This document shows positions 11,495 to 20,717 of a stretch of 64,000 nucleotides of DNA, piece by piece. The notes beneath the pieces were generated by a model. That model was not told the DNA's origin. It ran no database searches and worked only from the letters and a program-made list of their open reading frames with translations. Both the position numbers and the translations under genes were made by a program. Position 1 is the stretch's first letter. The number at the start of each line of letters is the position of its first letter. Source of the stretch: Lasiosphaeris hirsuta (Eukaryota > Ascomycota > Sordariomycetes > Sordariales > Lasiosphaeriaceae); the NCBI GenBank assembly GCA_030549175.1, contig JAUKUA010000007.1, forward strand, positions 3,720,001-3,784,000. The letters run 5' to 3'.

Positions 11495-11807
11495 CCTGCT
11501 TCATGTGCTACGAACGTGCCGTGGTGAGGTAAATATTAACAAACAGCGACACGGATTTCTTCGTGGAGCCCCCCCCCCCCCCAGGCTTATGACCACGCCT
11601 ATAGCCTGCTTCGTGTGCCAAGAATGGATCGTGGCGAGGTAAATACAATCAACAAACAACACGGATTTCTTCGTGGGAGTTCCCCCCAAGGCTTGAGCAC
11701 GCCTTTAAACTGCTTCGTGTGCTACGAACGGATCATGGTAGGTGCAATCAGCAAATAACACGGGTTCCTTCGCGAGCTTCCTCCCAGGCTTGAGCATGCC
11801 TTCCAGC
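11495..11807. repeat. about 105-bp tandem repeat, 3 copies
   Basis: Three diverged units start at 11495, 11605 and 11710 (lengths about 110, 105 and 98). Each begins CTGCTTCRTGTGCYAMGAA, continues with a GGTAAATA- or GGTGCAAT-type middle and CACGGRTTYCTTCG, and ends near an AGGCTTGAGCAYGCCT-like palindrome. A partial earlier copy ends near 11490 (GAGCATGCTCTCCAG). The first unit carries a C-run of about 14. No coding potential is visible. Confidence 0.8.
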
Positions 11808-12113
11808 AAAATGATTCATATGTCAGTCTTTTTCTTTCGAAAAGGAAAAAAAAAAAAAAAACAGCGGGCTCTGGCAAATGGCACCTTTGGCTGGACTATG
11901 GAAATCCTTGCAGCAACCAACTGCTGCTGACCCAGGATCGACCGACGTGACCCCTCGAAGCGGAGGCGAGCCGGAGGTCGGACCAATCGGAATCGCCAAT
12001 TGCTAATCGTGCAGGTACATACCTGCGACAACCTGGAACGCGCCGAGCTTATCTCACTGCATTCATCATCCGACGGCATCCGTCTTTCCAAAATCCATCG
12101 ACAAGTCAACGCC

Positions 12114-14600
12114 ATGGCCGGAGTTCAGCTGGGACTCCAGGTTGCCTTCTACCTGTACCCTTGCGGACTGTTCGTCGCGCTGTTGACGTCGCAGTCCATC
12201 TACTACTACCGCGCGCGGCAGGGACGCGGAAGCATCAATTTGAGCAATGACGACTCGAACAAAAACGCCGACTCCATCCGACGCTTCTACGCGCGACTGA
12301 TCCGCGGGTGCCAATCCATTCTCACCCTCCTAATCATTCCCGCCATCGCGCTCGTCGTTCGCGATGCTGTCGCCGGCCAAGATGATGGCAGTGATGGCAG
12401 CTTCCCCTACAGCGCCTACTTGGCAGCTCATGTCGGCGTGCTGCTCTTCTTCCTCGCCGGCCTGCTCCCCGACCCCGATGGACCATGGTCGCCAACTGTG
12501 TCAAACTGCCATTCTTGGATTGCCAGTGCACTTCTCGAGGCCGTCATAGCCGCGCTCTTTGTCACCGAGCGCCGCTATATCGAGGTACCTGCTGGAACAC
12601 TCAACACCCTGGTCGCCCTGGGCTTGGCCAGAATCTTCACCTTGGGCGTCATGATCGCCCTCGTCGCGCGCCGTCACTATGCCCTGCAATCACGCCAGCC
12701 ATCATCCTCTGCCGGTGAGCGCCAGGGACTCTTGGAAAACGGCCAGAACGGCCAGCCAGCTCCCCGGGGCGGGAAGCCGCGAGACGCCCAGGACTCTAGC
12801 TGGCTCGACTACGTCGCCGGCTTCCGCGTCCTCTTCCCCTACCTCTGGCCCAAGGATTCTGTGCTATATCAGTTCGTCGTTGTCCTCTGCCTCATCCTGC
12901 TTGTCTGCCAGCGCGTTGTGAACTTCCTGGTTCCCCTGCAGCTCGGCATCCTGGTCAAGACCCTCGGATACGGACACATTCCATACCGCGACATCGTCCT
13001 CTACGTCGTCTATCGCTCACTCCAGGGCAACCAGGGCCTCCTCGGCGCCGCTCGCTCCGTTTTATGGATTCCGGTATCCCAGTCGCTGTTCCGACGCCTA
13101 TCATGCGCCGCCTTTGAGCACGTCCTGGGTCTGTCACTCGATTTCCACCTAAGCAAGAAGATTGGCGAGGTCACCAGCGCCCTCAGCCGCGGCTCCGCCA
13201 TGAACACCTTCCTCGAGAACTTTGTCTTCCAGGTCTTCCCCATGATCTTTGACATCTTTGTTGCCGGCGTTCTTTTCTTCATCAAGTACGACGCCTTCTA
13301 CACCATCATTGTATTCTTCATCATGTGGTCATACATCTTCCTGACCATTTACATGGCAAAGTACCGCGGCCGCCAAAGGAGAGCTATGGCCACCACGGCG
13401 CGCCAGATGGACGCCGTCAAAACGGATGCCATCATGGCATACGAGACGGTCCAGCACAACTGCGCCGTCGGCCCCGAGACGGAGCGCTTCCGCGGCCATG
13501 TCATCGGCTACCAAAACGCCGAGCGTCTGGTTTTGTGGTCGCTAAACGGGCTGAACCTCACACAAAGCTCCATCTTCTCTGTGGGCACCGCCTTGCTCGT
13601 TGCCGTGTCGGCCTACAAAATCTCGAAGGGCCAGCAGACTGTGTCCGAGTTTATCACCCTCATCGTCTACTTTACGCAGCTGCAGGGGCCTCTCAACTTT
13701 TTCGGTACCTACTACACCATGCTGCAGAACAACCTGATCGAAGCGGAACGCATGCTCGATTTGTTCAAGGAGACGTCTGGCATTGTAGAAAAGCCCGACG
13801 CCCTCAAGCTAGCCAACCCACAAGGTTCAGTCGAGTTCCGTGACGTAAAATTCACTTACCAGGGCAAGACAAGCAAGCCTGCCCTTGGTGGCATCAGCTT
13901 CACGGTTGCCCCCGGCACCAAAACCGCTATCGTGGGCGAGTCCGGCAGCGGCAAATCGACTTGCCTCAAGCTCCTCTTCCGCTTCTACGACGTCGAGTCA
14001 GGAGCCATCACAGTCGACGGACACGACGTCCGGGACCTGACGCTCGACAGCCTGCGGCGGACCATCGGCGTGGTGCCACAGGACACGGTCCTCTTCAACG
14101 CCACGATCATGTACAACCTGCTGTACGCCAACCCGAACGCGACCGAGGCCGATGTGCATGAGGCCTGCCGCGCCGCCAATATTCACGATCGCATCATGGA
14201 TTTTCCTGATCAGTATGACACCATGGTCGGGGAGCGTGGCCTGAAGCTGTCGGGTGGCGAGCGCCAGCGCGTGGCCATTGCGCGGGCCATCCTCAAGGAT
14301 GCTCGCATCTTGCTGCTGGACGAGGCCACCGCATCGCTGGATTCGCATACAGAGCGGTTAATCCAGGATGCGCTGGAACGGGTCACGTTTGGAAGGACGA
14401 CGGTGACGATTGCACATCGCCTTTCGACCATTACCCATTCGGATCAGATTGTGGTTTTGCATAAGGGCGAGATTGTGGAGAGGGGGACCCACGCGGAACT
14501 CCTTTTGCTTGGAGGAAAATACCAGAGTATGTGGGAGAAGCAGACGACAGCAGAGAAGTCTGAGAAGAAGGAGGTTGGAAGTTTAGACGAGACAATCTAG
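12114..14600 (+). CDS. hmt1: HMT1-type vacuolar half ABC transporter
   Basis: A single-exon gene of 828 aa. I start at the ATG in context CGCCATGG, because the open frame before it has no family features. The layout is an N-terminal hydrophobic extension of about five segments, an ABC exporter membrane domain (about residues 230-530) and one nucleotide-binding domain. ATPase motifs are Walker A GESGSGKST (about 608), signature LSGGERQ (about 711), Walker B ILLLDEATA (about 731) and the switch His in IAHRLST. The N-terminal extension and architecture match fungal HMT1/ABCB6-like proteins, which move phytochelatin or glutathione-metal conjugates into the vacuole. The metal role is inferred from the family. 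Confidence 0.9.
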   Translation: MAGVQLGLQVAFYLYPCGLFVALLTSQSIYYYRARQGRGSINLSNDDSNKNADSIRRFYARLIRGCQSILTLLIIPAIALVVRDAVAGQDDGSDGSFPYSAYLAAHVGVLLFFLAGLLPDPDGPWSPTVSNCHSWIASALLEAVIAALFVTERRYIEVPAGTLNTLVALGLARIFTLGVMIALVARRHYALQSRQPSSSAGERQGLLENGQNGQPAPRGGKPRDAQDSSWLDYVAGFRVLFPYLWPKDSVLYQFVVVLCLILLVCQRVVNFLVPLQLGILVKTLGYGHIPYRDIVLYVVYRSLQGNQGLLGAARSVLWIPVSQSLFRRLSCAAFEHVLGLSLDFHLSKKIGEVTSALSRGSAMNTFLENFVFQVFPMIFDIFVAGVLFFIKYDAFYTIIVFFIMWSYIFLTIYMAKYRGRQRRAMATTARQMDAVKTDAIMAYETVQHNCAVGPETERFRGHVIGYQNAERLVLWSLNGLNLTQSSIFSVGTALLVAVSAYKISKGQQTVSEFITLIVYFTQLQGPLNFFGTYYTMLQNNLIEAERMLDLFKETSGIVEKPDALKLANPQGSVEFRDVKFTYQGKTSKPALGGISFTVAPGTKTAIVGESGSGKSTCLKLLFRFYDVESGAITVDGHDVRDLTLDSLRRTIGVVPQDTVLFNATIMYNLLYANPNATEADVHEACRAANIHDRIMDFPDQYDTMVGERGLKLSGGERQRVAIARAILKDARILLLDEATASLDSHTERLIQDALERVTFGRTTVTIAHRLSTITHSDQIVVLHKGEIVERGTHAELLLLGGKYQSMWEKQTTAEKSEKKEVGSLDETI

Positions 14601-16710
14601 AATCAGAAGGGTGAAGAGTTTCGCGCTCTAACATCAAGTGTAACGACCATGGATCACGTGACTCTGAGGGATAACAGTCTTATGCAAGTAGAACCTGCGA
14701 CCCCATGTACGGGGAAGTCAACAGCTGCTCTGTCTGCCAAGCAGCAGAACAAGTGTTGTTCTGTCTGGCACCTAACAGAACACCCACCAAAAGGATACCT
14801 AGACACATTGGACCATAGTTACTATAAGTAGCCCTCGCGTACCGCACCATGGAGCGTGAGGACTCCTCTTCCTCACGCAAGCAATTGCATTCTACAGTGC
14901 CCCAAAGCAATCTGTTTGACAGAGTGTGATACCCTTCACCCACCTGGACGTCCTGTCCAACGATCTGTCATTCAACACTTCGGTACCGTAGCCCAAGCCT
15001 ACCACCAACTAGTAGAAGCTGGCCAACATTAGTCATAAAGGCTGGAGACTCATCGTCCTTGGAAAAGCTACGGAACAATATGAGATGGTGGTTTTCGGAA
15101 TCTGACTGACTACCAGGTTCAGATTGTTCTCTTGGCTAAGCTGGGTCGACCTAGAAGGAGAATCATTTTGGAGAAGTGGGGAGAAACAACACCGCCTCCT
15201 CGCCCAGGATCGACCACCAGAGCCGCCAGCATACGTCGACCAAACTGTGTCCAAGAAATTACTATCGATTGGACCGACAATATCCCGGCCGAGATTCCAA
15301 TATCGCAATTTCGTCACTAGAGGTGGCCTGCGACTCGAATTCTCTCTGCTCTTTCTTCGGCCACCCGAAACCCCAAGAGAACATGACATTCTCATCACCG
15401 TTCCGAGACTGCAGGTATGGGCATCTAAGGTTTGGAAAGCTGTGGTTGAGCTGCAGGCATGATGGACAAGAAGGGCTTGACTCGCAGATACTGGTGGGGG
15501 CGCTTGAGTAGATTTAGTCATAACAATCTTGAGCCACGGATGCAAATAGGGTTTACTCTTTGCGCGGCCGGGATTCGACATTTCTTGGAACGCCACCTAG
15601 ATAATGATGCTGTTGGCGAACGGGCAACGCACCAAGTTCGGTTTAGACATGCGTCTTTTGCGTGTCAATTGTGAGATCTCCTTGGGCGGTCAAGTGATGG
15701 AAAAATCCTGACCTTGATGTAGGGTTCGACACAATCAGGACAACTCCCAGACTGCGCCAATTATCTCGAGCGCCTCCATGTAATTATTTTATTTTATTTG
15801 ATCATGTCGCTGTCAATCTAGTAATACTCACAGCCGCCGCCCTCAAGAACGTCGATCCTTCGGAAAGCCAGCTATCAGGTGGGGACCATCCATTCGGGCA
15901 TGTTCACAGTCGAACGCGACCAGACCATGACAGACTGGAACGACACAGTGTCAGAGCCGTGATAGACCTCCGTCCGGGCAATCGTGTATCATCTTCTGCA
16001 CCAACTCAGTTCCGAGTCTCGCCACCTCGTCATCGCCGGCCTTGAGCGCCATCTTCTGGGCCTGTCGGTCCATAAAAGAATCTGTGTTTTGGGGATGGGG
16101 CTTGACGGAGTTTTCGACTCCAAAGGTGACGCGGATGTCGTGAAGATTCCAAGGTTAGGTGTAGATGATACCCGCTAGTCCGGGCAAAATGCCTTTTCAT
16201 TCCGGACAAGAAACGCCCTGGCAGTATACTAGTACCCTATGGCTAGAACTACTTCCCGTCATTATCAGCACCCACCCAGCCCTCAGACCGACCTTCTAAT
16301 TAGCCTCTTCCAACGGCTCGCCAACCCCCAAGCCTGGGGGTCATCTACGTCATGACTTCCGCTGAACAACCAAACCTCCCCCCTCACCAGGAACCCCAAT
16401 CCCCGATTCCACCATGGACCCGCCAAGAAAAACATGCCCGACTTAATGGATCTGACAGCTCTAGCAGCTCGTAGATCCGGGCGGTCCCTAGCTCGAGTCG
16501 CCATCGCGCGCCTAGGTGCGCAACGATGCGACGGCCTCTGCGCCCAACTCATCAGCGCGTCATCCATCTCGCGGCAGGCCACGAGTATCACCACCTGCAA
16601 GTCTAGATAGAATGTCAGATAAAGCCAAGCGGACCCTTCGCGCGTGCACATCCCTCGCGAAGCAAGGGGAGCAGAGATCCCCCCCCCCGAGACGCCGAAC
16701 CTCGATACAA
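14601..16710. other. intergenic with unrecognised open frames
   Basis: About 2.1 kb without a gene I can support. A minus-strand stretch near 16140-15960 reads as a coherent run of about 60 codons (containing FMDRQAQKMALKAGDDEV) that may be a relic, but I cannot name a family. Overlapping frames at 15030-15680 on both strands look spurious. Confidence 0.35.
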
Positions 16711-17948
16711 ATGGCAACCTGTCTTGCGCTGAAGCGAGGCATCCGCCCACCACCTCGCGGCATCGCCATCGCCATCGCCAGAACCGCTGCGCTCCCTAGT
16801 CATCAGCTCCTCACCAACTTCCGTGCACGAACCATGTCCACCACCGCCCGGACCGGCGCAGACATCTCGACGCTGCAAAAGATCAAAAACACCCTCGCCG
16901 AGAACTTTGGCGGTCCTACCTCCAAGCTAGGGTCGCGCCAGTTCAGCCTCGACGAGTGCCCCGACCTGACCGGCAAAGTGGCCGTGGTGACGGGCGGCAG
17001 CCAGGGCATCGGCTTCGGGGTGGCGTATACGCTGCTGAAGCACAACCTGGCCAAGCTGTACATCATCTCGCTTTCGTCCGATAAGATCGAGAAGGCCAAG
17101 GCGACCATCGCGGCGGAGCTCGGGCGGGACAAGGCCGACCGAGTCATCTGGAAGCAGTGCGACCTGGCCGATTGGCGGAGGGTCAAGGAGGTCGCCGAGG
17201 CGATCGCCAAGGATACCGACCGGCTGGATATCTTGGTCAATAACAGCGGGCGCGGCATCATGAACGCGCAGCTGACCGACTACGGCGTGGACCGGCACAT
17301 GGCGGTCAACCACATGGGGCACGTGGTGCTGACGAGCTACCTGCTGCCGGTGATGAAGAAGACGGCCGAGCAAGGCAACGTGGTGCGCATCAGCAACCAG
17401 TCGAGCAATGCACACAAGGGCGCGCCGGCCGACACCAAGTTCGCCAGTCTAGCCGAGATCAACCGCGACAGCGGGCCCAACGGGCAGTATGGTCGGAGCA
17501 AGCTGGCCGGGCTGCTGTACACGCGGTACTTTGACCGCAACGTCACGCAAAAGGGGCACCCAAACGTCCTCATGAACGCGACGCACCCCGGGTTCGTGAG
17601 CACTAAGCAGAGCACCGAGGATATCCATGAACCGTAGGTGATTCGCTCAGATGGTTGCACAGGCGGGAACATGCAAGCTGATGATGTGTCTCGCGCAGGT
17701 ATCCCATCAGCGGATATGCCATGTCGTACGGCATGGACCCGTTCAAAAAGAGCCAGTTTGAGGGCGCCGTGCCGACTGTGTTTGCCGTGACTACGACCAA
17801 TAACTCGGGCCAGTTTATCTGTGCGCCGGCAACACCCGAGAAGGCTAGTGAGATGGCGCGGAGCGACGAGCTCATGGAGAACTTGATGGAGCTCACAAAA
17901 AATGTAGTGAGGGAGAGAACGGGAGGGGAATCTGTCGTGTCTCTTTGA
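16711..17948 (+). CDS. short-chain dehydrogenase/reductase
   Basis: Two exons (16711-17633 and 17699-17948) join through a 65-nt intron to 390 aa, ending GGESVVSL. The Rossmann cofactor motif is TGGSQGIG (about residue 93), NNSG is near residue 177, and the catalytic YxxxK is YGRSK (about 260). It is closest in style to the retinol dehydrogenase/WWOX-like fungal SDRs; substrate unknown. The N-terminus from the 16711 ATG is Arg-rich and lacks acids (MATCLALKRGIRPPPRG), which would fit a mitochondrial presequence. An internal ATG at 16834 (MSTTARTG) would give a 349-aa cytosolic form. Which start is used cannot be settled here. Confidence 0.85.
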
Positions 17949-20717
17949 GGTCGGGCAGCGTTGGTTGGGTACGACGCTACCATCCGAGACTAGCTCTGTC
18001 TTGAGAAAATTGACTGCCGGCTCGCTTGAAGCTTAACTTGGGTGGGAGGGACTGTCACGTAGCTTGCTGAACTGCGAGCTCGCGAACTTGTCTCAGACCA
18101 CATATGTGGCTGACTGATCCGGATTGAGTAAGTATGCATGTGCATACCTCCATTCAGCTAAACTGAGCCTTGTATCCTGCCATGCTCAATCACTCGATTG
18201 ATACGGTGCCCTGTGTTGATGGCGGTGATTCGGCTGTTACCACAATGAGACTTCCCCAACAGCACGACACACCACGTCCAGTACCGAAAGAAGCGCAACA
18301 TAAGCGCACCTTCCAAAATAGCAGCGGAAAAGACACAGCGGGCGAACAGACGGCTGTCAACTCTGCCCGACGGCGGAGAATTTTCACCACTCAAGTGAGG
18401 GGCCACTTGACCGCCTTGGGGGAGAAGATGGGGCCGCTTCAACGCATGCATGATGCAGCACGCACGGGAAGTCGATTGCCAACCAATTTGGGCCTGTTTC
18501 GTTTTGACATGACGGACTGGCGAACAGAGCCCGGAAAAGGACGCAGTCCAAGCACATGATGGTTTTCTGGTGGTGTGTCGACCGTCGATTGGGACTGATG
18601 CTGAGCAGCGGGAATCAAATGTCCACCCCAGGAATCACGAAACAAGCCTGGCAGCTGGTAGACAGGGAGATTCCGTTGTGATTCCTCCCAGTCTAGAGGG
18701 GTGAGGGGGACCGTGACCGCGGAACCTGGTGTGGGTCGCAGTCAAGCCCAAGCAGTGCAGCCGTGGCTCGCGTGGAGCGTGGATTGACTGACCCCTCGAG
18801 TTCCATTCGCATCCTGGAATGCATCCTGGAATGGAACCTGGAATGGAACCTGGCCATGTCCGGCCCACGTTTGTTTGCTGTTTCCCTCCCAACGCCTCGA
18901 AAATGCTCGAGAGATCCAGAAAAGAATCGCAGACGCAATCTAGCGAACTTGTCAGGGTTTTGTACACCGCTGCAAGTGCTACTTCTATGTGCGGCGAACT
19001 TGGAACGCTGCGAAATGAGAAAGTCATACGAAGGAAAAGGCAAGAAGGTGACCCAAAGATGACGCGCCGAGGGTACCACTACGACTAGTTTAGGTGCCCC
19101 TTTCCATTTGCGACTGGCGAATTTCAGGTGCCGAGCCGGAGCCACCCCATCACACCACAGCCCAGAGGCAGGCCGCCAAGCGGCCCTAGCGCAACACGGC
19201 CACAACCGGGCTGGCCACTGTTTCCACAACGCCGGGAGGAGTGACAAGAGTGACGAGGGTGACGGCGCCGCTGATTCGCTGGTGCTTACTGTAAAAAATT
19301 GTTAGTGACGACGAGGAGGGAAAGGTGGGAAAGTGGGAAACAACGGAGGGAGGGGCTGACCCGCTCACACCCTCACTGCCGTCTTCATTAAAATATGCAG
19401 GGGGCCAACGTCCATTTTATGACAGAGGGTCGTATTGTGCTGAGCGTCGCTTGCGTTTGCGCGAGACCGTGAACTGCGTGGGGGAGAAGAGAGAACGACC
19501 AGAGGAGGAGATAGACGCAAGAGAGAGAAACACAAAATCAATTCAATCAAATGCACGCGGAAGCCCGCAGCTGTCAGCCGTCAGCCAGTTCAAGCTCCAG
19601 CTCCAATATCGCTCTCCATTGATATTCCACGAAAGTCCAGGTCCCAGCGCTTCCACTTGCTGCGGCTGCTGCTGCATAGACTAACCGCAAGGAGCGCAAG
19701 CAATCAGAAAGCCTATTCGGCACCAACCGTCCGGCAGCGACTGCAGCGACTGGCAGCGACTGGTTTGGCACGCCCTGCGCGCTCCCACAGGATCCCCACA
19801 TGCGCCACGGTGCCGACCAACGCGAGCTGCAGTTGACCTGGCCATCGCTTGCTTCTTCCCAGAGAATCAATCCTTCGCTGACCAGAATCCAACGAGACTG
19901 GGACCTCCTTTCCTGCGACTCCCTTCCACACACACACAGTACGGCTCTCTTCCCTTTGGCTGTCGACATCGCTCATTGCCTGCACGCTGCCATTGCTGCA
20001 TCCTGCAGACAAACGAGACAGCGCAGCTGGTCCCTGTGTTGCCTGCTGCCCATTCGTTTTGCCCAATTCCTCATTCCTGAGATACCAGATCCCCAGATTG
20101 CCGACGTTCAACATTCCTTCGCCCTGACTTCCCGCTCTCGCTCTCGCTCCGTTTGGTCGCCAGTACGACGGTCGGCCCCTTACATCGATTGACCATGTTT
20201 CCATCCTCACTGTCGCCCCTCACCTCCTTATGACCCAACACTGCGTTGCGACTCTTGTGTGGCCGTAGATCGGTAACCCTTTGCAACAAAAACCCGGTCC
20301 CGTCGACAGCCCCCCCCCCCCCCCTCCCGACACCCACCTATCGATCCCCTCGATATTTGCTCTGTTGAGCACGAGCGCAGCCTGGTCACCCTCGAACCTT
20401 CTGACATCCGCAAACCGGTTCGGCAGCCGTTCCGCCCCCCCGACCCCCTATCGGCAACCCACCTTCCCCCAGAGCCTAGACCTGAGCCCAACAACCCGCA
20501 AACCCGCTTGGCCAGCATCATCATCCTTTGACCGTGCGTCCTTGTCTCTCCCCTGATTCACTGATTCGGCCCCTCGGCTGCCTACACCGTGCAAGGTCGG
20601 CGTTGCGATCGCTGACTCGCCACCCAGCCAGTGGATTCTGGGCCCCTTGGTGACGCTTTCCGCTTCTGACGTTCATGCTGGATCCACATAACACTGCACC
20701 GTTTGATTCTCTTCAAT
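17949..20717. other. long intergenic region and probable 5' leader of the centrosomin-motif gene
   Basis: Nearly 2.8 kb with no gene recognised. From about 19600 onward the plus strand is rich in pyrimidine and CA tracts, including a C-run near 20309-20326. This is typical of promoters and long leaders in this fungal group. Several upstream ATGs occur, the last at 20675. Confidence 0.4.
18813..18853. repeat. 12-bp minisatellite
   Basis: CCTGGAATGSAW-like units repeat about 3.4 times in tandem. No function is evident. Confidence 0.75.

Noticed and set aside
15033..15674. Overlapping open frames on both strands
   Set aside because: No motif, no consistent splicing, and both strands equally open, so coding status is unsupported.
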